In this document: positions 1-8,393 of the stretch, one piece after another
How the letters are laid out: each line of letters opens with the position of its first letter
How positions within the stretch are numbered: position 1 is the first letter of the stretch
DNA from: Rikenellaceae bacterium
Lineage (GTDB): Bacteria; Bacteroidota; Bacteroidia; Bacteroidales; UBA932
Reading direction: 5' to 3'
Assembly: GCA_022766385.1 (NCBI GenBank)
Contig: JALEPJ010000005.1
Location: forward strand, 1 to 64,000
DNA length: 64,000 nt
Notes under the pieces: generated by a model
The model's input: the letters and a program-made list of their open reading frames with translations, nothing else
Database searches by the model: none
Told to the model about the DNA's origin: nothing
Made by a program: the position numbers and the translations under genes

Positions 1-851
1 TTCCACAACTGGTCACGAATGGCAAGCTGGCGTTCAAGAGCCGCATCATCGACGCGGATTCCCATACTCGACACCTCAAAGGCGCTGTCCAACACATTGT
101 TCCACAGCAGAATATCTCCGTTCAGACCCTTATAGCCATCAGAATTAGGAGTGCTCCAGTCGTCATAATCAGCCGCTCTGCCATCGTGAATGCTTCCGTC
201 TGACAGCTCACCGCCAATACCTATGATGAATACAGCTCCGTATTTGCGTGTGATTTCATTCTCCCTCTGCTTCGGGCTCAATGAAGGATACATCTGCAGC
301 AATTCCTCCGAGTGGATGAAGTAAATATCCTCGGGAAGTTCAGGCACTATCTGAGGAAACTCGACATACAACTTATTCTCTGTCACCTTGATAGCTTCAT
401 AAATACGGCGCACCGTCTTCTTCAGGAAATCCAGGTTTCTATCCTCAGGACGGATTACGCGCTCCCAGTCCCACTGGTCAACATAAATGGAGTGAATATT
501 GTCCAGATCCTCATCGGGGCGAAGGGCGTTCATATCGGTATAAATGCCTCTACCCGGCAATACTTCAAGTTCTGCAAGCTTCAGTCTCTTCCATTTGGCA
601 AGAGAATGAACCACTTCAGCCTGACGTTCCCCCATTCCTTTGATAGGGAAACGGACAGGACGTTCCACCCCGTTGAGATCATCATTGATACCTGTTCCGG
701 TCAACACGACCATAGGGGCTGTCACTCTGAGCAAGGCGAGTTGGGCTGAGAGATTGTCCTGAAACATAGTTTTGACGGCTTTGATGGCCTTTTCGGTATT
801 CTCGGCGGAACCGAGCAGGTTCCTGTAAGAGGCAGGTAAGAACAAAGACAT
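1..851 (-). CDS. asnA: Aspartate--ammonia ligase (partial, 3' end off window)
   Basis: AsnA makes asparagine from aspartate, ammonia and ATP in the cytoplasm. Reading leftward from the ATG at 851-849, 283 codons stay open to the window edge. The start MSLFLPASYRNLL, the stretch GTGINDDLNGVERPV and the later stretch IYVDQWDWERVI are typical of the AsnA family (class II tRNA-synthetase-like fold). The family is about 330-345 residues, so roughly 45-60 C-terminal residues lie outside the window. The gene is divergent from murI, with a TATATTTG box 24 bases upstream. The frame is intact throughout the visible part. Confidence 0.95.
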   Translation of the reverse strand, partial: MSLFLPASYRNLLGSAENTEKAIKAVKTMFQDNLSAQLALLRVTAPMVVLTGTGINDDLNGVERPVRFPIKGMGERQAEVVHSLAKWKRLKLAELEVLPGRGIYTDMNALRPDEDLDNIHSIYVDQWDWERVIRPEDRNLDFLKKTVRRIYEAIKVTENKLYVEFPQIVPELPEDIYFIHSEELLQMYPSLSPKQRENEITRKYGAVFIIGIGGELSDGSIHDGRAADYDDWSTPNSDGYKGLNGDILLWNNVLDSAFEVSSMGIRVDDAALERQLAIRDQLW

Positions 852-874
852 AACAATCAGTTTTTCGTAGAACG

Positions 875-882
875 CAAATATA
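875..882 (-). promoter_or_regulatory. asnA -7 promoter box
   Basis: On the minus strand this reads TATATTTG, a full match to the Bacteroidota -7 consensus TAnnTTTG, 23 bases before the asnA ATG. It lies 11 bp from the oppositely facing murI box, so the two promoters must overlap. No clear -33 TTTG was found. Confidence 0.65.
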
Positions 883-893
883 GAAAAAAAGCA

Positions 894-901
894 TATCTTT
901 G
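894..901 (+). promoter_or_regulatory. murI -7 promoter box
   Basis: TATCTTTG matches TAnnTTTG and ends only five bases before the murI ATG at 907. Transcription from this box should begin within a base or two of the start codon, so the murI mRNA may be leaderless or nearly so. Confidence 0.65.
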
Positions 902-906
902 CCACT

Positions 907-1680
907 ATGATAGGCATTTTTGATTCAGGTGCGGGCGGTTTGTCCGTTTACAGGGAGATCGTCAGATTGCTCCCCAATGAAAGATATGTCTATTTTTCGG
1001 ACAATGCCCATTGCCCTTACGGAGAGAAAAGCCAGGAGTACATCCTCGCCCGTGCGCGCTGGATAACGGAGCATCTCATCAGCCGCGGCGCCGATGTGAT
1101 AGTCATAGCCTGCAATACAGCCACAGCCGCGGCCATTGCCACACTCAGGGCAGAATACGGACTCCCCTTCATTGGAATGGAACCGGCAGTCAAACCGGCA
1201 GCCCTCAAGACTCATAGCGGAGTCATTGGAGTGCTGGCTACGGCTGGCACGCTGAAAGCTTCCAAGTACTTGGATACCAAGGACAAATATACCGATGGAG
1301 TGAAGGTCATAGAGCAGGTTGGGAAGGGCTTTGTCGAATTGGTAGAAAACGGAGAACTTGACGGTCCCTATGCCGAGCAGGTCGTACGCGAAAGCGTTGA
1401 GCCACTTATTCTGGCAGGCGCCGATGTCATTGTCCTGGGCTGCACCCACTATCCCTTCCTGCGCGGGACCATAAGCCGCATAGCTGGAAGCGGAGTCAGC
1501 ATCATTGACCCGGCACCCGCCGCTGCCCGCCACCTTGTCGATGTTATGAGCGAAAGGAAGCTCTTCCGCAATGATTCCCGGAGCGGGGGCAAAAATATCG
1601 GCGACCCGAAGGCCGCCGATGTGGAATTGTCCTCAAGCGGTGACAGAAGCGCTCTCGAACGTATTTTCAATCTGCTCTAA
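907..1680 (+). CDS. murI: Glutamate racemase
   Basis: MurI converts L-glutamate to D-glutamate for peptidoglycan stem peptides. The 257-residue protein has the family length. It starts with MIGIFDSGAGGLSV, and shows the two catalytic cysteines in ACNTATA (Cys69) and GCTHYP (Cys179), plus the PYG motif near residue 37. The ATG at 907 is set by the conserved N-terminal strand. The stop overlaps the convergent DUF6515 gene by four bases. In many Bacteroides murI follows the bamA-ompH genes; here it stands apart, facing away from asnA. Confidence 0.96.
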   Translation: MIGIFDSGAGGLSVYREIVRLLPNERYVYFSDNAHCPYGEKSQEYILARARWITEHLISRGADVIVIACNTATAAAIATLRAEYGLPFIGMEPAVKPAALKTHSGVIGVLATAGTLKASKYLDTKDKYTDGVKVIEQVGKGFVELVENGELDGPYAEQVVRESVEPLILAGADVIVLGCTHYPFLRGTISRIAGSGVSIIDPAPAAARHLVDVMSERKLFRNDSRSGGKNIGDPKAADVELSSSGDRSALERIFNLL

Positions 1681-2936
1681 TCATTGTAATAGTAGTTGTA
1701 GCGGTGAGCCATCGAACCGTACATCTGACCGAGGACTTCGAGGCAAGGAATGCCGTCGATGAGCACGAGACGATAAACAGTATCATCCACCTTGTAATAC
1801 TCAACTCCATTGAGGACTATGATGTCGTAGTCGTCAGGAAGTTCATCAACCAGAGCTCCTGCAGGAGGGACTATCACCTCGAAACGGCCATTCCTCTTCA
1901 CTGTATAGAAGACTCCGTCCTGATAGAAATAATCTTTGTCAATGCCGGCAAAGCTCTGAATGAGACCGAGGGCGCGAGCAATATCATATGATGAGAGGGC
2001 TCTTGAAGTGTTCAATGCCAGCGCCTGGTTCTGACGGGCCAGAACAGCATTGTTTCTGGCTATTTCCCTGTTTTGCTCGAGAATGATGCGGTAGTTGCGG
2101 TCAACCACGTCAAAAGGACGGTAAACATCAAAGTAGTATGCGAAATGCACTCTCGAAAAGTGGATATCGTGGGGTCCAAGGTCAATTACTATTCCGACAG
2201 GAGGACGGCATACGACGTAGCTGTTGCCATAACGTCTGTAATAGACATTTTTGTATAAATAATAATCCACTCCCCAGTATGTATAGCGCTTGTATGAAGG
2301 AGGCAGGGTGTGGATTCTGTATCCATACATATGGAGATCGTCCTCATAGAAGGATGGAATCCTGTCATAACTCATATAGCCTCGCTCACGTGGAGGGATG
2401 CGATTGATGTTTCTATCATCATCCAAACGTATGGCATCGCCGCGGCCGCCGTAATTGATTTCCTGACGCGTCCCGGTAGAGGCCTTGTTCGAAGAAGTCA
2501 GGCCAACTCTCGATCTGACGCTTGTAGCGCGGACAGGAGCGGAGCCTGTGGCAGTCTGGGCATTGCCGGTAGCAGAATTGCCGGAGCTGGAGTTGTTGAC
2601 TGCAGCATTGCCGGTAGAACGATTGCTGCTTGCACGATTGCTGCCGGCAGTGACGTTTCCAGTTGAATTGCGTTCTGTGTTGCTGCTGCCGGTGGTACGG
2701 CGGACCTGACGGTCATTGCTGCTTGCGGTACCTGCCGTTGTCGAACGCTGGGTAGAGGAAGTGGAGCTGGCCGTTGAACGCTTTGCTGCCGAACGGTTTT
2801 CGCTACCCGAAGAAGTATTGCTCGAGCTGGTGGTTCCGGTTGTGGTGCGGCGGGTCTGAGCATCAGTTGAATGTGGAATCAGAGCCATTGCCGAGCTTAT
2901 CAAGCCGACCAATGCGATTCTGTAGACTTTTTTCAT
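1677..2936 (-). CDS. DUF6515-like exported protein with Ser/Thr/Asn-rich region
   Basis: This 419-residue protein has a signal peptide (MKKVYRIALVGLISSAMAL, cleavage near STDAQ) and is predicted to be exported. Residues about 28-165 are low-complexity, rich in Ser, Thr, Asn and Ala. The C-terminal half is Tyr-rich with repeated short units of the type YYxDGxFY and a segment near CRPPVGIVIDLGPH, as in the DUF6515 family of Bacteroidota; no enzymatic function is known. It is the last gene of the leftward operon, 17 bases after the NamZ-like gene, so it may help in wall turnover, but that rests on position only. Confidence 0.75.
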   Translation of the reverse strand: MKKVYRIALVGLISSAMALIPHSTDAQTRRTTTGTTSSSNTSSGSENRSAAKRSTASSTSSTQRSTTAGTASSNDRQVRRTTGSSNTERNSTGNVTAGSNRASSNRSTGNAAVNNSSSGNSATGNAQTATGSAPVRATSVRSRVGLTSSNKASTGTRQEINYGGRGDAIRLDDDRNINRIPPRERGYMSYDRIPSFYEDDLHMYGYRIHTLPPSYKRYTYWGVDYYLYKNVYYRRYGNSYVVCRPPVGIVIDLGPHDIHFSRVHFAYYFDVYRPFDVVDRNYRIILEQNREIARNNAVLARQNQALALNTSRALSSYDIARALGLIQSFAGIDKDYFYQDGVFYTVKRNGRFEVIVPPAGALVDELPDDYDIIVLNGVEYYKVDDTVYRLVLIDGIPCLEVLGQMYGSMAHRYNYYYND

Positions 2937-2953
2937 AACACCGGGTTTTTTGG

Positions 2954-4252
2954 TTAGTATAAATAGTATTTCCGGGAAAGATTCCTGAAGGATTCAGCGT
3001 CCTTCTGCCAATAATCGTATATGTCCGATACCTTGAATCTCTTCTGAAAACTCTGCCTAACATAATCCGTACCACAAACGTTGTCGAAGCTTGAAGTCTT
3101 CACCTTCGCAAAGGGATCCATATCAGGATAAATGGCCTTCAGGGCCTCCAGAACGTAGAATTGTACAAGTGTTAAATTTGCTGCAGAATAATCTTCAAAA
3201 TAGTATTGGACACCGTGGAGCAGCTTTCCCGCATCAGCGCCGGAACTGGGTTTGTAGTGTATGGTCCGGAAGTTCAGTCCGGGTATATCCATAGAATCAA
3301 GCTTCTTTTTCAGAGCATCAGCGTCTATCCACGATGCCGCGAAAGTGCCGAAAGGAAGAGTGTAGCCCACCCCAATATTGAGGAAGGACAATTCCCCGAC
3401 TATGCCAGCACAAGGATAGCCGATTGCGCTTTGAGGATAAGGGATGTTCGGCGATGGGAGGACCCATGGCAATCCGGTCTCGAGGAAGGTCATCGAACGC
3501 TTCCAGCCCTTCATGGGAACAACGGTCAAACGGCACTTTAGCGCCTCTTCATTGCCCTTGATGCCCCGATTGAGGCCTTCCTCATTAAGGAGCATTGCCA
3601 ATTCTCCCACGGTGAGCCCATAGACATAGGGGATGCTGAATTCGCTGATGAAGCTGTAATATCCTTCCTCAACAACACAGCCCTCTACCTTTTCCCCACC
3701 GAGAGGATTGGGACGGTCCAGCACCATCAGCTCTATATCCATTTCTGCACAGGAGCGCATCAAAAGTCCGAGGGAACTGATGAAGGTGTAGGAGCGGGTG
3801 CCAACGTCCTGGATGTCGTAAACGACCACGTCAACTCCCTTAAGCATTTCGGGACTTGGCTTTTTCGTGCTTCCGTAAACGGAATATACCGGAACACCGG
3901 TAGCTTCGTCAACAGCATCCGACACCTTGCCCCCGGCATAAACATCCCCTCTGACCCCGTGTTCGGGTGCAAGGAGGGCAATCAATTCCACTCCGGGTGC
4001 ATTATACAGTATGTCAATGGTGGAGCGGAGCTTTCTGTCAATGCCACTGGGATTCGTCATCAGCGCCACTTTTTTCCCGACCAGCCCTTCAAAGCCTCTC
4101 TCGACCAGGACCTCAATGCCAGTCACGACTTCTTCCGTCAGAGGCTGGACAAGGGTATTGCTTTCAGACTGCGTCACATTGTGGGCGCAAGCCGGCAACG
4201 CGAGCAGGAGCAATGAAAGCAGCGATACTGCCAAATGACTTGATTTCAACAT
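2954..4252 (-). CDS. namZ: NamZ-type exo-beta-N-acetylmuramidase lipoprotein (DUF1343)
   Basis: The 432-residue protein belongs to DUF1343, whose characterised member NamZ of Bacillus subtilis removes terminal MurNAc from peptidoglycan fragments. The N-terminus ends in a lipobox (LALPAC, Cys22), so it is probably a periplasm-facing or surface lipoprotein. Family motifs seen: VALMTNPSG, LLAPEHGVRGD, YDIQDVGTRSYT and DRPNPLGG. It starts nine bases after the AmpG-like transporter gene, which fits release of MurNAc followed by import. The family call is firm; substrate is inferred from the family and neighbours. Confidence 0.88.
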   Translation of the reverse strand: MLKSSHLAVSLLSLLLLALPACAHNVTQSESNTLVQPLTEEVVTGIEVLVERGFEGLVGKKVALMTNPSGIDRKLRSTIDILYNAPGVELIALLAPEHGVRGDVYAGGKVSDAVDEATGVPVYSVYGSTKKPSPEMLKGVDVVVYDIQDVGTRSYTFISSLGLLMRSCAEMDIELMVLDRPNPLGGEKVEGCVVEEGYYSFISEFSIPYVYGLTVGELAMLLNEEGLNRGIKGNEEALKCRLTVVPMKGWKRSMTFLETGLPWVLPSPNIPYPQSAIGYPCAGIVGELSFLNIGVGYTLPFGTFAASWIDADALKKKLDSMDIPGLNFRTIHYKPSSGADAGKLLHGVQYYFEDYSAANLTLVQFYVLEALKAIYPDMDPFAKVKTSSFDNVCGTDYVRQSFQKRFKVSDIYDYWQKDAESFRNLSRKYYLY

Positions 4253-4261
4253 ATTGCAATA

Positions 4262-5524
4262 TTATTTCTTACCATATTCGGGATCCACCTTAACCAGCAA
4301 AGTGGCTCCCACAGTCACCAGACAACAGATGAGGACCATCACGAAAAATCCGGTGTAACCGAGGGACATCTGGAGCTTGCCTGCCACCAAACCCGGAAGA
4401 AGCATACTGAAGGTCATCAGGACCGTACAGAAAGCATAATGCGAGGTCTGATAGGAACCGCGTGAGAAATAGAGCATATACAGGGTGTATGCGGTGAATC
4501 CGAGCCCGTAACCGAACTGGTCCAAAGTAATGCAGAGATAGATAGGGACCAGGCTATGAGGCTGTGCTACAGCCAGATAAAGATACACAGCACAAGGAAG
4601 CGCGAGGCTGAGAGCCATTGGCCAAAGGCATTTCTTGAGTCCGTAACGACTAGCCAGAATGCCTCCCAGAATACCGCCGACGGTAAGGGCTATGGTTCCA
4701 ACAGTACCGTATATCCAGCCCACCTGCTCAGTGCTCAGTCCCAGGCCGCCCGCGCTCAGAGGATCTTTCATAAAAGGCACGAGCATCTTGACCGAAAAGG
4801 CCTCGGGAAGACGGTACAGCAGGAGAAAAAGGATAGTCACAATTATTCCCTTCTTTGTAAAGAAGGTGATGAATGATTCCGCCAGATTCCTGAACACGAC
4901 TCTGGAGGAAACGGCACTTTTCTTCGAATCCGCTGCAGGACGGGGAAGGAACAGCAGGTCCCAGAGGGCAATCAGAGCGAGGATCGATGCAACTGCGACA
5001 AGGGTGAAGCTCCATGCAGTGTTTATTGCCATAGACTTTTCGAGTTTTCCCGCCAGTACGACGATAAGGCCCTGCCCACACACCGTGGCAATTCTGAAGA
5101 AGGTGCTGCGTATGCCGACGAAGAGGGATTGCTGATGGTCATCCAGCGCGAGCATATAATAACCGTCCGCGGCGATGTCGTGGGTCGCTGAGGCGAAGGC
5201 TGTGATACTGAATAGAATGAGCAGGAGACTCAGGCTGCATTTCGGGAGCAGGAGAGCGAGGGCGAGGGTGCAGACCACCATAAGGACCTGCATCAAAGTG
5301 GCCCATTGCCTTTTGCTCGCAACGGAATCGACGAAGGGGCTGAGCACAATCTTGAGCACCCACGGGATGGATAGCAGTGATGTGTATATGGACAATCTGT
5401 CATTGGGCATGCCCATATCCTTGAACATCACCAACGAAATATTGTTGACGACAGCGTATGGTATGCCCTCGAAAAGATAGAGAGTCGGCACCCAAAGCCA
5501 GGGGTTATTGCCCTTCAGTTTCAT
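4262..5524 (-). CDS. AmpG/MurT-like MFS transporter (muropeptide or MurNAc import)
   Basis: This 420-residue MFS protein has about twelve hydrophobic segments. Its start (NPWLWVPTLYLFEGIPYAVVNN) resembles the AmpG family, which imports anhydro-muropeptides across the inner membrane. The related Tannerella forsythia MurT is reported to import free MurNAc. The ATG overlaps the stop of the DUF4922-SpoIID gene by four bases and the muramidase gene follows directly, so MurNAc or small muropeptides are the likely cargo. No murQ, murK or nagZ gene is in the window, so the downstream catabolic step is not shown. Confidence 0.82.
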   Translation of the reverse strand: MKLKGNNPWLWVPTLYLFEGIPYAVVNNISLVMFKDMGMPNDRLSIYTSLLSIPWVLKIVLSPFVDSVASKRQWATLMQVLMVVCTLALALLLPKCSLSLLLILFSITAFASATHDIAADGYYMLALDDHQQSLFVGIRSTFFRIATVCGQGLIVVLAGKLEKSMAINTAWSFTLVAVASILALIALWDLLFLPRPAADSKKSAVSSRVVFRNLAESFITFFTKKGIIVTILFLLLYRLPEAFSVKMLVPFMKDPLSAGGLGLSTEQVGWIYGTVGTIALTVGGILGGILASRYGLKKCLWPMALSLALPCAVYLYLAVAQPHSLVPIYLCITLDQFGYGLGFTAYTLYMLYFSRGSYQTSHYAFCTVLMTFSMLLPGLVAGKLQMSLGYTGFFVMVLICCLVTVGATLLVKVDPEYGKK

Positions 5525-7767
5525 TTTTCAGTCAATTCTGCGCCCGGATAATAGTGGGCAAGTATCTGTTTATAATTATATCCTCTGCAGGCCATTACCG
5601 CCGCACCGATCTGGCACAGACCGACACCGTGGCCCCAGCCCTTGCCTCGCAGGATGAAGCCCTCCCCGGTGCTTTCAACCTCGAAGGCGGAACTCTTCAA
5701 ATGGCTTTCTGACAGAGTCCTGCGTATCATCAGTTCCTTTCCAATAACCATCGATCCCTTGTCTCCTACAAGTTTGAGGCGGCTTATGCGTCCCGAGCCT
5801 CCCCTCTCCAAAGGAATGAGCTCACGCAAGCTGCCCAGACCTAAGCCGCTGCGCCTCTCAACGAGTTCGGAGAGCTCATCACGGGTATAGCGGCGCTCCC
5901 AACGGAAGAAGTCAGAGGACTCCAGATCATAATCGTTCAGGACCTGTGACAATATTGCCTTATCATCTGTATCGCAGAAGCAGCGCGTGTCCGGCGTTCC
6001 GTCAGGAGTGTCGTTGATGACTCTGAGATAAGGCAGGTCGCGGTCCTCCCAGCAAGTGCTGAAGCGTTCGGTCACACCTCCGCAGCACTTCGAAAAGCGC
6101 GCGTCGCAGATACTGCCCCTGAAGCGGAGCACCTGCCCCCATGTCGCATCTATCGCCTTACGCACATTTTCTCCCACCGCCATCGTAAGCCCCTGATAGC
6201 GTTGGCAATGGTCATCCGCGCACACATCGAAAAGGCTGTGGTCATCGTGGTCCCACCATTTGACAAGCTCGCCCGATGCGACGCTGACGCGTTCCGAAGA
6301 GCGGGACGCGAGACCCTTGGGACGCTCGAGCTGAGACATAAGCCACGAACGGGAGATGACCGCATGAGCCTTGAGCAATTCGAGCCCGGCGCTGGCCTTC
6401 ATCTCCGAAGAGATAACGCTCAGCAAATAATCCTCAACACCTATCGTATTGATTGCCAGCACCTTATTATTTGAAGCAATGAATTTCAGCGAACCGGCGA
6501 ATGTCTGGTCGAGCTTCCTCTCCCAATGGAAATCCACTCCTATAGTCACAGCATGGAGCACAAAAGACGCTTCAGCGAAGAAGGTGGAACGGGTTACGGC
6601 ATCAAAGTAAAGCTCGTCATAGAGAACACCGTTATAGTCAATGCGGCCGTCACGAATGCTGACCTTCTGCGGGCCGGCGCCGTCCGAAATAATCTCGAAC
6701 ACTATCTCATCTGCTGACATTATGCCTACATCTACAGTCCTTTGCTGACGTGTAAGCCGCCAAATGATGTCTTGCTCGGACTCTGCGGAGAGGGACACCT
6801 CATCCACCATCCCTGCAAGCATCTCCTCAGTAATCTTCGCAAAGTCCTCCGGTACCGGGACAATGAAAAAGCCGGCCATATCCGCACAACCCAGACCCAT
6901 GGTCAGATGGTCGGGACCGTCGCTGAAGTAATGATGTGACCAATGGCGCTCACGAAAAACGACGATTGCCCTGTACTCCCCTTCAGCTGCATTGGCTCCT
7001 GACCCTGCAGTGTAATAAGAGAAGAGATTGAACTTCGGTTCCTTGTCATCCTTCGAAAGCGGAGCGCATTCCAGCAGACGGTAAAAAAGCTTGCCCATCG
7101 ACTTGGCCGTACATGCGCGCAGAACGAAAATTCCACGCGTAAACTGCTTGTAATGATATAGATGAGCATCCAGAAGCGAGCAGATATGCTCAAGTTTACC
7201 CGGCAGGTCCAAAGGCTTTCCGTCCTCATCCTGAGCAGGGAAGGAAGAAAGGCAGGAATCGATTGAACGCTCAAGAGGCATCAGATGCCTCGGAGCTCCC
7301 TGAAAGTGCATATGGTCCGGAGCAGAGGCTCCGCACTTGGGACCATTGTAAAAGAAAATATAGTCGCTGAAAGCCTTAGAGAGATCAAGCATATCCACGA
7401 AATGATGCCATATGGACTGCTCGCAATGTCTAACCCTCGGTATAACCAGGTGGCGAGGGAAAATCGGGAAAGGATTGATCTGGATATTGTACTTTCTGCC
7501 CTTGCGTCCGACGAAACGCATGCGGATCTGCTCTGCGCATTGATTGTCCGGGCACAGGAAGCATTCGCGGGCCTTCAAGGATTCCTCGTCAATGCGGGCG
7601 GTTGCAGATGACAGGCGCGCCGGATTGTGCTGAAGAGTCACATCAAGTCCACCTATGTTCATAGTTCTGGTGGATACATTTCTGAGGTCGCGGTACCTGT
7701 TGGAGACTTCACTCCAAATCGAAAGTTGGTCTTTTATGAATTTTTCAAGATTCGTGGCCATAATCAC
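5521..7767 (-). CDS. DUF4922 (HIT-like) - SpoIID/LytB fusion protein
   Basis: A 748-residue two-domain protein. Residues about 1-320 match DUF4922, related to HIT-type nucleotidyl phosphorylases such as plant GDP-L-galactose phosphorylase; the motif HMHFQ sits at 152-156 and a CxxC pair at 69-72. Residues about 430-748 form a SpoIID/LytB domain, known elsewhere as a lytic transglycosylase and amidase enhancer: EDYLLSVISSEM holds the expected catalytic Glu455, and GKGWGHGVGLCQIG (708-721) is the C-terminal signature. No signal peptide or membrane segment is visible, which is odd for a wall-acting domain. The start may be the ATG at 7767 or 7761; the first overlaps the Nudix stop. Each domain call is good; substrate and location are unknown. 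Confidence 0.85.
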   Translation of the reverse strand: MIMATNLEKFIKDQLSIWSEVSNRYRDLRNVSTRTMNIGGLDVTLQHNPARLSSATARIDEESLKARECFLCPDNQCAEQIRMRFVGRKGRKYNIQINPFPIFPRHLVIPRVRHCEQSIWHHFVDMLDLSKAFSDYIFFYNGPKCGASAPDHMHFQGAPRHLMPLERSIDSCLSSFPAQDEDGKPLDLPGKLEHICSLLDAHLYHYKQFTRGIFVLRACTAKSMGKLFYRLLECAPLSKDDKEPKFNLFSYYTAGSGANAAEGEYRAIVVFRERHWSHHYFSDGPDHLTMGLGCADMAGFFIVPVPEDFAKITEEMLAGMVDEVSLSAESEQDIIWRLTRQQRTVDVGIMSADEIVFEIISDGAGPQKVSIRDGRIDYNGVLYDELYFDAVTRSTFFAEASFVLHAVTIGVDFHWERKLDQTFAGSLKFIASNNKVLAINTIGVEDYLLSVISSEMKASAGLELLKAHAVISRSWLMSQLERPKGLASRSSERVSVASGELVKWWDHDDHSLFDVCADDHCQRYQGLTMAVGENVRKAIDATWGQVLRFRGSICDARFSKCCGGVTERFSTCWEDRDLPYLRVINDTPDGTPDTRCFCDTDDKAILSQVLNDYDLESSDFFRWERRYTRDELSELVERRSGLGLGSLRELIPLERGGSGRISRLKLVGDKGSMVIGKELMIRRTLSESHLKSSAFEVESTGEGFILRGKGWGHGVGLCQIGAAVMACRGYNYKQILAHYYPGAELTEK

Positions 7768-8393
7768 AAGAGAGCCTCAAGGGGTTTCCTGATCATTTGG
7801 AACTCCTTCTCAAAGTTAGGAGTAAAAATCATTTTTGACAAATTGGCGTCTATTTCCTCGAAAGACCAGAAGCGCCCCTCATCTACCTCATCCAAATCCG
7901 GATGGAGTTCGAAATTGCCAACAGTCGCAAAGGAGTTGATAAGCTCCCTCTCGGTATCGGATTCGAAAACGTAAGAAAGAAGCCAGACAGGATTGAAATC
8001 ATAGAAGCCGAGTTCCTCCGATGCCTCGCGGAACAAAGCCTCGAGAACGCTCTCACCGTAACCAATGTGACCGCCTACAGCAGTATCCCAGCGACCAGGA
8101 AGCAAGTCCTTCTTCATAGAGCGCTTCTGGATATACAGCTTTCCTTCCCTGTTCAGGATATGAAGGTGCACTACGGGATGAAGGGGCTTTGCTCCCGAAT
8201 GGCAATACTTGCGAGACGCTTGGCCTATCACGAAGCCGCTTGGATCGACCACAGGCAGCATTTCAACACCTTGTCGGAGAACTTCCAAGGGCTCAGCCCC
8301 ATTACCCAAAGCATGGCGCAATGCCGCAGTAATCTTTTGCTTCGGCTCTATGTCAGGCGCAGTAGCACCGATAGGATATACGAGTTCTATCAT
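7764..8393 (-). CDS. Nudix hydrolase
   Basis: The 209-residue protein has a complete Nudix box: Gly108, Glu114, Arg122-Glu123, Glu126-Glu127 and Gly129, in GHIGYGE...REASEELGF. Nudix enzymes hydrolyse nucleoside diphosphates linked to another group. The region before the box (QKRSMKKDLLPGRWDTAVGGH) resembles isopentenyl-diphosphate-isomerase-like Nudix proteins, but the overall match is to general Nudix proteins of Bacteroidota. It overlaps both neighbours by four bases (ATGA), so it is translated as part of the operon. In this setting a nucleotide-sugar or salvage intermediate is a plausible substrate, but this is only inference. Confidence 0.88.
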   Translation of the reverse strand: MIELVYPIGATAPDIEPKQKITAALRHALGNGAEPLEVLRQGVEMLPVVDPSGFVIGQASRKYCHSGAKPLHPVVHLHILNREGKLYIQKRSMKKDLLPGRWDTAVGGHIGYGESVLEALFREASEELGFYDFNPVWLLSYVFESDTERELINSFATVGNFELHPDLDEVDEGRFWSFEEIDANLSKMIFTPNFEKEFQMIRKPLEALL

